A DNA stretch of 51,076 nt, from assembly GCA_003600225.1 (NCBI GenBank), contig QZFT01000057.1, positions 1 to 51,076 on the forward strand, written 5' to 3'. The notes beneath the pieces were generated by a model. The model ran no database searches. It was not told the origin of the DNA and saw only the letters and a list, made by a program, of their open reading frames with translations. This DNA comes from Pseudonocardiaceae bacterium YIM PH 21723. Lineage in GTDB: Bacteria; Actinomycetota; Actinomycetes; Mycobacteriales; Pseudonocardiaceae. Made by a program: the position numbers and the translations under genes. Below, in pieces: positions 7,963-17,100 of this stretch. Every line of letters starts with the position of its first letter. Position 1 is the first letter of the stretch.

Positions 7963-8610
7963 ATGTCCGAGGCCTCTAATCCAGAGGAGCCACTAGTGCC
8001 CATTGATGTCGCGCCACTGCGTCGCCGCCCCGTGCAACAACGCTCAGCACAGCGGGTGGAGAGAATGCTGGACGCCTGTGCCGACCTGATCAATGAGGTC
8101 GGCTACGACGGAGTCACCACCACGCTGATCGCCGAGCGCGCGGGTGTCGCCGTCGGTTCGCTCTACCAGTTCTTCCCCGACAAGCGGGCGGTCGTCCAGT
8201 CGCTGACGCTGCGGAACCTGGACCGGTTCCTGGCCGCGGTCTCCGAGAAGTTCGCCACCGTGGAGCTCACCAACTGGTGGGACGGGGTGGACACCATGAT
8301 CGACGTGTACGTGTCGATGCATCGGGAGATCCCGGGCTTCAGCCGGGTGCATTTCGGCGACATCGTCGACCTGCGGCTGCTCGACGAACGCAAGGACAAC
8401 AACGCGGTGATCGCCGACCGGCTGTCCGGAATGCTGCGCGATCGCTTCGGCATCCGGCACACGGAGTTCGACCTGCGGCTCGGCGTCGCGGTCGAGGCCG
8501 CCGACGCGGTGTTGAACCTGGCCTTCCGGCGCAGCCCCGAGGGCGACCCGGCGCTGATCGCCGAGGCGAAGGCGCTGGTCCGCGGTTACCTCAGCTCGAC
8601 GATGGACTAG
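7963..8610 (+). CDS. TetR-family transcriptional regulator
   Basis: A 215-residue protein. Residues about 28-75 are the TetR helix-turn-helix, with VGYDGVTTTLIAERAGVAVG then SLYQFFPDKRAVV, the typical end of the recognition region. The C-terminal ligand domain (about 80-215) is divergent and gives no hint of the effector. An AAGGAGGG ribosome site precedes the ATG. No divergent partner gene is adjacent; the upstream gap carries stem-loops instead. Its target is unknown. Confidence 0.9.
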   Translation: MSEASNPEEPLVPIDVAPLRRRPVQQRSAQRVERMLDACADLINEVGYDGVTTTLIAERAGVAVGSLYQFFPDKRAVVQSLTLRNLDRFLAAVSEKFATVELTNWWDGVDTMIDVYVSMHREIPGFSRVHFGDIVDLRLLDERKDNNAVIADRLSGMLRDRFGIRHTEFDLRLGVAVEAADAVLNLAFRRSPEGDPALIAEAKALVRGYLSSTMD

Positions 8611-8630
8611 TTTTCCCGTTTCACTGCGAG

Positions 8631-8676
8631 AGCCACGTTCGCCCCACCCAGGGGAGCGAACGTGGCTTTCGCTTTT
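8631..8676 (+). terminator. Intrinsic terminator of the TetR gene
   Basis: AGCCACGTTCGC (8631-8642) pairs with 8656-8667, followed by TTTCGCTTTTT. Confidence 0.85.
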
Positions 8677-8701
8677 TCTGCTAGCTGTGGGTCGAGGCTG
8701 T

Positions 8702-8753
8702 TTTCCGTCTTCAAGACCGATAACAGGGCACTTATCGGTCTTGAAGACGGAAA
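8702..8753. terminator. 22-bp perfect hairpin between convergent genes
   Basis: Bases 8702-8723 and 8732-8753 are exact reverse complements (TTTCCGTCTTCAAGACCGAT in the arm) with an 8-base loop. It lies downstream of both the TetR gene and the minus-strand gene at 8904. It resembles the central hairpins of R1 and R2 in size and placement, though not in sequence. Likely a bidirectional terminator. Confidence 0.6.
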
Positions 8754-8903
8754 GCCAGCCCGAGAACGCCCCCAGCAGTACTCCTATAGACAGCCCCCAC
8801 CCTCCCCAAGGGGGGCGACCCCGAGCCCAGTCTAGTGGCTGGACATGATCGACAAGGGGCGGAGCGGGGGGCTGGGGATAACCGGGGTGGCTGTGGACGG
8901 GGG

Positions 8904-10091
8904 TCAGCCGAAGGTTTGGGATTCGCCTCGGTAGGTGGGGGTTTCCGCGGACTCGGCGCCCTGGACGAGGTGGTAGACCGGGAAGCGTTCGGCCAGCTCG
9001 CCGGCTTTGGCCGGGCGGAACCAGACGCGGTCGCCGATGGCGAGGGAGTCGGCCGCACGCCCCAACAAGGGGGTCTGGACTTCGCCCGCGCCTTCCAGCG
9101 CCGACAACCTGAGGCCCGACGGCAGGTAGGGGACCGGGAGTCGCAGCGAATCGGCGGGGCCGGAGGCCAGGTATCCGCCACCGAAGACAGTCGCGACGCG
9201 CGGGCCGGGCTTGCGGACCACCGGGAGCGCGAAGAACAGCGCGGGGGCCGGGCGGAAAGTGCGGTAGCCGTCGAACAGGGTCGGGCCGATCAGGCCGGAG
9301 CCGGCCGCGAGTTCGGTGATCGCGTCCTCCGCGGCGGTGGTCTCCAGGCTGCCGGTGCCGCCGCCGTTGACGAAGCGCAGCTCGGTGAGCTCACCGATCG
9401 CGGCGACAGCCAAAGCCCGCCGCTCGGCGAGTTCGGTGACACTGCGCGATTTGATCACCCGGACCAGGGCGCCACGCAGGAACTGGCCACGTGGATGGTC
9501 CTGCACTCCGGCGATCTGGCCCTCGTAGGACATGACCCCTACCAGGGAGAACCCCGGGCGGGCGAGGACGGCGCGCGCCAGGCGCACCGCGTCGGGAACC
9601 GTGTGCGCCGGTGAGCGCAGTGGTCCGACCGACACGCCTGCCGGGCCATGCCAGGAGGCGTCGAGGTCCAGGCAGACCTGGATCGGCGCGCGCCGGGAAC
9701 CGAACGTGGCGTCGATCAGATCCAGCTGAGCGACATCGTCGACCATGATCGTCACGGCCTCGCGGGCCCGGTCGGATCCGATCAGCCTGCGCAGCGCGGC
9801 ACGATCGGTCGTGGGGTAGCCGACCAGCACGTCCTGGCAGGTTTCGGCCAGCCACAGCGCCTCGGCCAGCGAGTACGACAGGACTCCGGCGAAGCCGGGG
9901 CGGGCGAGCGCGCGGTCCAGCAACGTCCGGCAGCGGATGGACTTGGACGCCACCCGGATCGGCTTCCCGCCGGCCCGGCGCACCAGGTCAGCGGCGTTGC
10001 GATCGAATGCGTCAAGATCCACTGCGGCCAGCGGTGGTTCCAGCTGGGCGGTGGCCTGGTCCAGCCGCCGCCGCAACGCTTCTGCGCTCAT
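8904..10091 (-). CDS. Alanine-racemase-fold amino acid deaminase/aldolase
   Basis: A 395-residue PLP-dependent protein of the D-threonine-aldolase/alanine-racemase N-terminal type. The barrel begins PLAAVDLDAFDRNA, with the PLP lysine in IRVASKS (residue 50). The C-terminal beta domain contains GGGYLASG and the late DRVWFRPAKAGELAERF segment of this family. I use ATG 10091 (MSAEAL); 11 more codons are open upstream. It is divergent from the flavoprotein gene at 10188, and this pairing is common in actinomycetes. The exact amino acid substrate is not clear. Confidence 0.83.
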   Translation of the reverse strand: MSAEALRRRLDQATAQLEPPLAAVDLDAFDRNAADLVRRAGGKPIRVASKSIRCRTLLDRALARPGFAGVLSYSLAEALWLAETCQDVLVGYPTTDRAALRRLIGSDRAREAVTIMVDDVAQLDLIDATFGSRRAPIQVCLDLDASWHGPAGVSVGPLRSPAHTVPDAVRLARAVLARPGFSLVGVMSYEGQIAGVQDHPRGQFLRGALVRVIKSRSVTELAERRALAVAAIGELTELRFVNGGGTGSLETTAAEDAITELAAGSGLIGPTLFDGYRTFRPAPALFFALPVVRKPGPRVATVFGGGYLASGPADSLRLPVPYLPSGLRLSALEGAGEVQTPLLGRAADSLAIGDRVWFRPAKAGELAERFPVYHLVQGAESAETPTYRGESQTFG

Positions 10092-10187
10092 GGGATTCAC
10101 CGTATGACCGATCGGGCTAAACATGAAGACTTTTCACGATAACGATACCGGGGCATTATGTCCCCCATCACCCCGCCAGGAGGACGC

Positions 10188-11477
10188 ATGAGCGAGTGGC
10201 AGAACTGGGCAGGTACCGCGACCGCCGCCCCGGCGGACATCGTGCGAGCCCATAGCGTCGAGCAGATCGTCGACGCCGTTCGCGACGGCAGGCCGATCAA
10301 GGCACTCGGCAGTGGCCACTCCTTCACCTCGATCGGCGCTCCGGAAGACGGCGCCCTCGCCCTGGACCTGCGGGAATGGGCCGGCATCGAGTCGGTGGCC
10401 GACGGCCTGGTGACCGTCCGCTCCGGAACCACGCTGAACGCGTTGAACCATGCCCTGGACGGACACGGCCTGGCCATGACCAACATGGGTGACATCGACA
10501 AGCAGACGATCGCCGGCGCGGTGTCCACCGGAACGCACGGCACCGGTGCCCGGTCCGGCGGCATCGCCACCCAGATCCGGGCGTTGGAGCTGGTCACCGC
10601 CGACGGCCGGAGCCAGCGGTGCTCCGCCACGGAGAACCCGGAACTGTTCGACGCCGCCCGGGTCGGGCTCGGCGCGCTGGGCGTGATCACCCGGGTGACA
10701 CTGGCCTGCGAACCGGGCTACCTGCTGCGCGCCGAGGAGATCCCACTGCCGCTGAACGAGGTGCTCGCCCAGTTCGACGAGCGCAGCGACCAACATGATC
10801 ATGTGGAGTTCTACTGGCTGGTGCACACCGGTCAGGCCCTGCTGAAGACCAACGACCGGCTGCCGGCCGGCACCGTTCCGCAGCCGCTCAGCCCGATCCG
10901 GCACTGGCTGGAGTACGACCTGCTGGAGAACACCGGCCTCGGGCTGGTCTGCAGGATCGGCAAGGCGATGCCCAGCCGGATCCCGGCGCTGAACCGGTTC
11001 CTGGCGAAGATGGTCTCGCCACGCGGCTACAGCGATGTGTCGCACCGGGTGTTCGTCACCGATCGACGGGTCAAGTTCACCGAGAGCGAGTACGCCGTCC
11101 CCCGCGAGGCGCTGCACCAGGTCTTGACCGAGCTCAGGCTGACCTCGGAGCAGCTGAGCCATCCGGTGAGCTTCCCGGTGGAGGTGCGGACCGCTGCGGC
11201 GGACGACATCTGGCTGTCCACCGCGCACGGCCGCGATTCGGCGTACATCGCCATTCACCAGTACAAGGGATTGCCGTACGAGGAATGGTTCGCCGCATTC
11301 GAGAAGATCGTCGGCGAAGTGGGTGGGCGTCCACACTGGGGCAAAATGCACAGCCTGGACGCCACCACCCTCTGCGAGCGGTATCCGCGCTTCGATGACT
11401 TCCGCGGGATCAGAAACACGCTCGATCCGGATCGCCGGTTCACCAATGGCTACCTGCGCAGGGTGCTCGGCGACTGA
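10188..11477 (+). CDS. ALO/alditol-oxidase family FAD flavoprotein
   Basis: A 429-residue FAD-binding oxidoreductase of the VAO/ALO class. Residues 38-48 (KALGSGHSFTS) carry His44, the position that binds FAD covalently in alditol oxidases. GAVSTGTHGTG near residue 113 contacts the cofactor pyrophosphate. The C-terminal ALO domain has RPHWGKMHSL and ends RRFTNGYLRRVLG. GGAGG precedes ATG 10188; the ATG at 10158 lacks a ribosome site. It probably oxidises a sugar alcohol or aldono-lactone with oxygen. The substrate cannot be read from sequence. Confidence 0.88.
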   Translation: MSEWQNWAGTATAAPADIVRAHSVEQIVDAVRDGRPIKALGSGHSFTSIGAPEDGALALDLREWAGIESVADGLVTVRSGTTLNALNHALDGHGLAMTNMGDIDKQTIAGAVSTGTHGTGARSGGIATQIRALELVTADGRSQRCSATENPELFDAARVGLGALGVITRVTLACEPGYLLRAEEIPLPLNEVLAQFDERSDQHDHVEFYWLVHTGQALLKTNDRLPAGTVPQPLSPIRHWLEYDLLENTGLGLVCRIGKAMPSRIPALNRFLAKMVSPRGYSDVSHRVFVTDRRVKFTESEYAVPREALHQVLTELRLTSEQLSHPVSFPVEVRTAAADDIWLSTAHGRDSAYIAIHQYKGLPYEEWFAAFEKIVGEVGGRPHWGKMHSLDATTLCERYPRFDDFRGIRNTLDPDRRFTNGYLRRVLGD

Positions 11478-11496
11478 CGCGGTGCCGCCGAGCACC
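11462..11496. terminator. Hairpin overlapping the end of the flavoprotein gene
   Basis: GGTGCTCGGCG (11462-11472) pairs with 11486-11496, and the stop codon of the flavoprotein gene lies in the loop. It sits between convergent genes and probably stops transcription from both. Confidence 0.6.
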
Positions 11497-11507
11497 TCGC
11501 GGGCTCA

Positions 11508-12158
11508 TCACACAGTGGCGAGCAATTTCTCGTAGACGACCTCGTGGGCCCAGCGGACCGCGCTGTCCGATGGCAGTGGTGCCACCGGCTCCTCGCGACC
11601 GGGGAGGGCCAGGTCCACGAAACCGTCAGTGTCGGCCGTCACCACGGAGACGCCGTACTGGCGCGCGCGGATCAGGCAGTTGGCCAGGTAGTCGTCACTA
11701 CCCAGCATGGTGTCCGGCAGGACCATCGCCGTCTTCGCGAAGCGGGCGAACGGAACCGCGGAGATCAGCGCCGTGCGCCAGTGCGGCGACAGTGCCAGGA
11801 CACCGGTGATGCGCACCGCGCGGGGCGGCGCGAACTCGGCCATCTCGGGCCAGCTCCAGGTGGCCACCGATGTGCGGTCGGTGACCGGAGCCATGCCGAA
11901 GCAGAGCCGGGCGGCGTGGGCTTCGGTGAGCAGCTCGGCCGCGATCACCACGGTGCGGCCGAAGAGGGTGATCGGGCCCAGCGGGACCCCGGACCAGCCC
12001 AGCAGTTCGCAGGCCCGGACGGCGAGGGTCTCCGGGGCGGCGGGGAGCTGCGCCTTGGGGATCGAGGGGGTGGGGGTGCTGTGCAGGTGGTCGTCGACGT
12101 ATTCCAGGACCATCCGGCCGCTGGTGGTGCTCTTGGTGACTGCTGCTGGCGTGCTCAC
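11508..12158 (-). CDS. Conserved-looking hypothetical protein
   Basis: A 216-residue soluble protein with no signal or membrane segment. It is a mixed alpha/beta sequence with a Trp-rich stretch (TSVATWSWPEMAEF) near residue 96. I do not recognise a family. GTG start at 12158 with GGAGG about 14 bases upstream. Codon use matches the neighbours, so I am confident it is a gene but not what it does. Confidence 0.75.
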   Translation of the reverse strand: MSTPAAVTKSTTSGRMVLEYVDDHLHSTPTPSIPKAQLPAAPETLAVRACELLGWSGVPLGPITLFGRTVVIAAELLTEAHAARLCFGMAPVTDRTSVATWSWPEMAEFAPPRAVRITGVLALSPHWRTALISAVPFARFAKTAMVLPDTMLGSDDYLANCLIRARQYGVSVVTADTDGFVDLALPGREEPVAPLPSDSAVRWAHEVVYEKLLATV

Positions 12159-12667
12159 GAGCCTGTCGTTCCTCCCTGGACATCCCGATCGTTCCGGCTG
12201 CGCGGGAGCTGGGTGCGGTCGTTACCCGGCGCTGGTCGATCGGTTTCCGACGTCCTCGTTCGTCAAGTTCAGTTCGTGCATCGGCCACGATTGGGAGGTG
12301 GCCGCGTGGGCTCTGGACTGGCAACTCGGGCCCGCTGGGCTGCGGAACAGGCTGGGGATTAACCGTTCGTCGTCAACCCGCGGCCAAAGTTGTTTCGTCC
12401 TGTGAATGGAGTACCAGGCCGTAACGGAATTTCCTGCCGCCGAATCGGACTCCCGCGCCCGGCGGCGCTTCGTCGTCGGTAACCGGTCGACAAGCGGCAA
12501 AGTGGGTTCAGTCCGGCGGTGCCGCCGTTAGTGTGAGCGGGCAAGTCAGACGGTGTGGTCATGCCGGAAGCTGTTTTCACGAGTTTTTTGCCACCGGGTG
12601 TTACCCGCATCAGCGGGAGAGATCACAATTACCCGCAAGACGCGATGCTGGTCGATGTAGGGAGCAG
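12159..12667. other. 509-base gap
   Basis: Promoters for the divergent genes at 12158 (minus) and 12668 (plus) should lie here. Base composition is less GC-rich near 12575-12650. Open frames in the gap (for example 12222-12500 minus) lack ribosome sites and recognisable content. I see no repeat or RNA gene. Confidence 0.35.
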
Positions 12668-14020
12668 GTGTGGATCCTCGTGTCCGGGGTTGACTATTAC
12701 GAGCTGCTCGGCGTGCGATCCGACGTCGATGAAGCCGGGATCAAAACGGCCTACCGGTCCCTCGCGAAGCAGCTGCACCCTGATGCAGGCGGCAACGCCA
12801 CGTTGTTCCGGCTGGTCTCGGAGGCGTACGAGGTCCTCAGCGACCCCGCCAAACGGGCCGACTACAACCTGCGGCGCGGGCTGGGTGCCCGGATGCCGCA
12901 GAACGTCCGGAGCAACGGCGGCGGGTTCGACGACGACGCGACCAGCGCGGCAGCGGGTGACGCCTACTTCGAGGACATCGACGAGGGCTACTGGGAGGAG
13001 GAACCGCAGCCGAGTTTCACGCCGGAACTGCCTCCGGTGGCCGCCGACCAGATCAGGTGGTGGCGGAACGTCGACCCCAACGAGGAGGTCGACTGGATCC
13101 CGGAGTTCGGCCGCGGCCGCCGGCCGCTGGTCTGGGTGTCGATCGCCTGGTTCCTGCTCTGGCTGCCCACCGTGTTCTTCGTGATCTTCGGGGACAGCGG
13201 CCTGGCCACCCTGTTGTGGGGCCTGCCGCTGGTGTTCATCGGAGTCTCGCTGCTCGGTTTCCGCCCACCGGCCCTCCTGGCCTGGGCCACCTACGGCTGC
13301 GTCGCCGTGCAGGCGATCTTCGGGATCACCTCCTGGCAGAAGACACCGGGCTGGTCGGTGTACTACCTGGCCACGGCCCTGGCCGGCCTGCTCGTCTGCT
13401 ACTTCGGCCACCGCTACGGGGCGCTCCGCGACGAGGACCGGATGTTCAGCCCGGCCTTCCGCGAGTGCAACGTGTTCGGCCACGGGGTGGACCCGGACGA
13501 GGAGGACTGGGTCCCGCCGCGGCAGAAGCGCGGGGTCAACGAGGTCGCGGTGAAGCTCACCGGCAAGCTGCTCGGCCGCTACCTGACCCACATGCCCGCA
13601 GCGCGGATCTTCCACGGCCTCACCATGCCCGGCATCACCCTGGCCGACATCGAGCACGCGGTGCTGGCCGGCGAGCGGCTGGTGCTGATCGAGTCGAAGA
13701 TCGGCGTCCCGGGCAACTACAGCACCGACAACCACGGCAACCTGCTGCGCGAGGACCAGCCGCTGGGCCAGAACGCCACGGCGCTGCCCAACGCGGTGGC
13801 CATCTACCAGGCGATGCTGCCCACGGTGGACGTCCGCGGCGTGGTGATCGTCTACCCCGGCCAGGAGGGTGAGATCACCGCCGAGGAGGAGCCGGACTCG
13901 CCGGTCGCCGTGAAGAGCGCCGAGCAGTTCGTGCACGAGATCGGCGGCTGGCTGGCCGACGAACCGTCCGTCGTGGACCGCGAGGTCTTCCTGACGCTGT
14001 ACCAACAGGTGAAAATCTGA
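12668..14020 (+). CDS. J-domain membrane protein with C-terminal NERD-like nuclease domain
   Basis: A 450-residue fusion. Residues 8-75 are a DnaJ J-domain (DYYELLGV, LHPDAGG with the HPD motif near 37, SEAYEVLSDPAKRADY). A Glu-rich linker follows, then four hydrophobic helices (about 155-255). The last 140 residues have GERLVLIESKIGVPGNYS, an E-x-K pattern like that of NERD (PD-(D/E)xK-type) nuclease-related domains. GTG 12668 is chosen because GGAG lies just upstream; GTG 12680 is possible. The HPD motif predicts DnaK stimulation at the membrane. No DnaK or GrpE gene is nearby. Nuclease activity is inferred from the motif only. Confidence 0.8.
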   Translation: MWILVSGVDYYELLGVRSDVDEAGIKTAYRSLAKQLHPDAGGNATLFRLVSEAYEVLSDPAKRADYNLRRGLGARMPQNVRSNGGGFDDDATSAAAGDAYFEDIDEGYWEEEPQPSFTPELPPVAADQIRWWRNVDPNEEVDWIPEFGRGRRPLVWVSIAWFLLWLPTVFFVIFGDSGLATLLWGLPLVFIGVSLLGFRPPALLAWATYGCVAVQAIFGITSWQKTPGWSVYYLATALAGLLVCYFGHRYGALRDEDRMFSPAFRECNVFGHGVDPDEEDWVPPRQKRGVNEVAVKLTGKLLGRYLTHMPAARIFHGLTMPGITLADIEHAVLAGERLVLIESKIGVPGNYSTDNHGNLLREDQPLGQNATALPNAVAIYQAMLPTVDVRGVVIVYPGQEGEITAEEEPDSPVAVKSAEQFVHEIGGWLADEPSVVDREVFLTLYQQVKI

Positions 14021-14023
14021 CCG

Positions 14024-14080
14024 ACTTTCCATGGAATCTGCTGCCCTCAAAATCAGTACTGCGCAGATTCCATGGAAAGT
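14024..14080. promoter_or_regulatory. Long inverted repeat with two TTCCATGGAA palindromes
   Basis: ACTTTCCATGGAATCTG (14024-14040) and its exact complement (14064-14080) flank a 23-base spacer. Each arm contains the perfect 10-base palindrome TTCCATGGAA (14027-14036 and 14068-14077), with centres 41 bases apart, about four helical turns. It lies 4 bases after the J-domain gene stop and 72 bases before the NRPS start. It has no T-tract, so an operator pair is as likely as a terminator. Confidence 0.6.
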
Positions 14081-14151
14081 GCTCCACTCTGCTTTCCTCT
14101 CCACCCGTACGTGCCGGGCCGGGCGCCCACGCCTGGGGACACGCCTGCGAG

Positions 14152-17100
14152 ATGCTGGTGGGCATGTCCCGTCGGCCCTTCAGTTCCTTTGTGCTCGGCG
14201 AATCCCCGCTCCTGGTCGAATGCGCGAAGGTTCTCATCGAGCGCGGTCACCTGATCCGGGGAATCGCCTCCGCTGATCCACAGGTGCGCCGCTGGGCGGA
14301 CGAACGATCGATACCGGTGATCTCCACGGGCGAATCCCCGGCGGAACTCGTCGAATTCGCCGCCGGAAATCGGTTCGACTACCTCTTCAGTATTGCCAAT
14401 ACCCGGTTTCTGCCAGCGGAAATGCTGGAGCTGCCCGAAGAGATGGCCATCGGTTTCCACGACGGCCGGTTCGCCGGCCCCTGGGCGATCTGGAACGGCG
14501 CGACCACCCACGGCGTCAGCTGGCGCACCCGGACCGATGTGCTGAAGGCCGCGGACTTCTCGCTGGACACCAGGGAGACCGGCCACAGCCTGGCCATGCG
14601 GTGCGCCGACGCTGGGCTCAGCACGTTCGCCGAGCTGGTCGACGAACTGGCCGACCGTCGTGCCACCCCGGCGCCGCATGACCTCCAGGACCGCGCCGAC
14701 CGGCCATCCGGTGGCCTGACCCTGTCCCCGGCACAGCCGGCGCAGGAACTGGACGACGCGATCCGCGCCTGCCACTTCGGTCCGCTGGCCAACGAGTTCG
14801 GCACCGCCAAACTGTGGACCGGCGCCGACCTGCTGCATATCCGGGCGGGCGAGCCGCTGGACCGGATCTCCGTCGAGCCGCCGGGCACCGTGGTCGCGGT
14901 GACCGAGGACGAGGTCACGATGTCCAGCGGCACCAAGGACATCCGGCTGCGACTGGCCACCCTGGACGGTGACCCGCTGACGGCGGGCCGGCTGGCCGAC
15001 GACTGGGGCATCCGTCCCGGATTCCGGTTCCCGGTGCCGTCCACCGAGCTGCTGGACGACCTGGCTGCCGCGTACCGCGAAGGCCTGGCGGCCGAGGCGG
15101 ACTGGGTCCGGCGGCTCAGCGCACTGCGGCCCGCCCAGCTGCCCTACCGCCGGATCGAGGCCGCGGACTCCGAACCCGGCGATCTGCCGGTGCCGCTGCC
15201 CGACTGGATCTCCGGACCGGCGGACGTGCTGGCCGCGCTGGCCGGTTTCCTGCAGCGGATCACCGGGGAACCGGAGTTCGACCTCGGGCTGTGTGTACCC
15301 CCGCGATCCCCGCTGTTCGCCGCGCTCACCCCGATCAGGATCACCGAGGCGACGACGTTCACCGAGCTCCGGGACCGGGTGACCGCCGGGCTGGGCCGGG
15401 TCCAGGAGCACCGGAGCTGCCTGCGGGATCTGGGTACCCGGCACCGGCTGCCCGCCGCGCCCCGGTTCCCGGTCCAGGTCGAGCTGGACGAGACCGTCGA
15501 CGCGGGCGAGGCCGACCTGCTGGTGCGGATCACCCGGGACGAGTGCCGGTTCCTGGTGCACCCGGCCATCCCGGACGCCGAGGCGCTGACCGGCGCGTTC
15601 GCCGCGTACCTGGCCGGCCTGGGCGACGAGGACCTGCACCGCGCGGAGCTGGTCACCCCGGCCGGGCGCAGGCAGTTGCTGACCGAGTGGAACCACACCG
15701 CGGCGCACTACCCGCGGCACGCCACGGTGAGCAGGCTGTTCGCCGATCACGCCCGGCAGCGGCCGACCGCTCCGGCGATCACCTTCGGCGGCGCGACGAT
15801 GAGCTACGGCGAGCTCGACCAGCGGTCGTCCGCGCTGGCCAGGCACCTGGCGGAGCAGGGGGTCGGCGCCGGTTCGCTGGTGGGCGTGCACCTGCCCCGC
15901 ACCCCGGACCTGGTGGTCGCGTTGCTGGCGGTGCTCAAGTCCGGCGCCGCGTACGTCCCCCTCGATCCGGGTCAACCGGCCGAGCGGACGGCCACCGTGC
16001 TGGCCGACGCGCGGACGCTGCTGGTGATCACCGAGGACTTCCTGGCGGGCGCCGACCTGACCGGCGAGGCGGACCCCATCGACCGGGCGAGCGGCAAGGA
16101 CCTCGCCTACGTCATCTACACCTCCGGATCCACCGGAACGCCGAAGGGCGTGCGGATCGGCCACCGGTCGCTGATCAATGTGCTGACCGCGCTGCAACGC
16201 TCCCCCGGCTTCAGCGTCACCGACACGCTCCTCGCGGTCAGCACGGTGAGCTTCGACATCGCGGCCGTCGAACTGTTCCTGCCGTTGATCAGCGGCGGCA
16301 CGGTGGCCCTGGCCCGGGCCGAGGTCGCCGCCGACCCGGTCGCGCTGCGGCACGAACTGGAACGGATCCGGCCCCGGATCATGCAGGCCACCCCGGCGAC
16401 CTGGCGGATGCTCGTCGACGCCGGCTGGCAGGGCGGCGCCGGGCTGACCGCGTTGACCGGCGGCGACACGCTGGACCAGCCCCTGGCGGACACGCTCGCG
16501 CTGCGCACCGCGCAGCTGTGGAACCTGTACGGGCCGACGGAGACCACCATCTGGTCCACCATGGCCAGGATCGACGGGCCGGTCTCCATCGGCAGGCCGC
16601 TGCCGAACACCAGCTGTTTCGTGCTGGACGACCGGCAACGCCTGCTGCCGCCCGGCATCCCCGGTGAGCTGTGCATCGCGGGCGACGGGGTGGCCGACGG
16701 CTACCTGCGGCGACCGGAACTCACCCGCGAACGGTTCATCCCGAACCCGTTCGGCAGCGGTGACCGGCTGTACCGCACCGGCGACCGGGCCCGCTGGACC
16801 CTGGACGGCCGCCTCGAACTGCTCGGCAGGCTGGACCAGCAGATCAAGCTGAACGGCCACCGGATCGAGCCGGGTGAGATCGAGTCCGTGCTGCTGCGCA
16901 GGCCGGAGGTGGCGCAGGCGGTGGTGATCGCCCGCACCGGCCGGCTGCTCGGCTACGTGGTGGCCGAACCGGGCATGACGGTGGATCCGGGCGCGCTGCG
17001 CACCTCGCTCGCCGGACTGCTGCCCGGTTACCTGGTGCCGGCGATCATCGCGGTGCAGCGGCTGCCACTGACGCCGAACGGCAAGCTGGACCGCGACGCG

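Noticed and set aside
10134-11495. A 453-residue minus-strand frame opposite the flavoprotein gene
   Set aside because: The plus-strand protein has the FAD-binding and ALO motifs plus a proper ribosome site; the minus frame has none.
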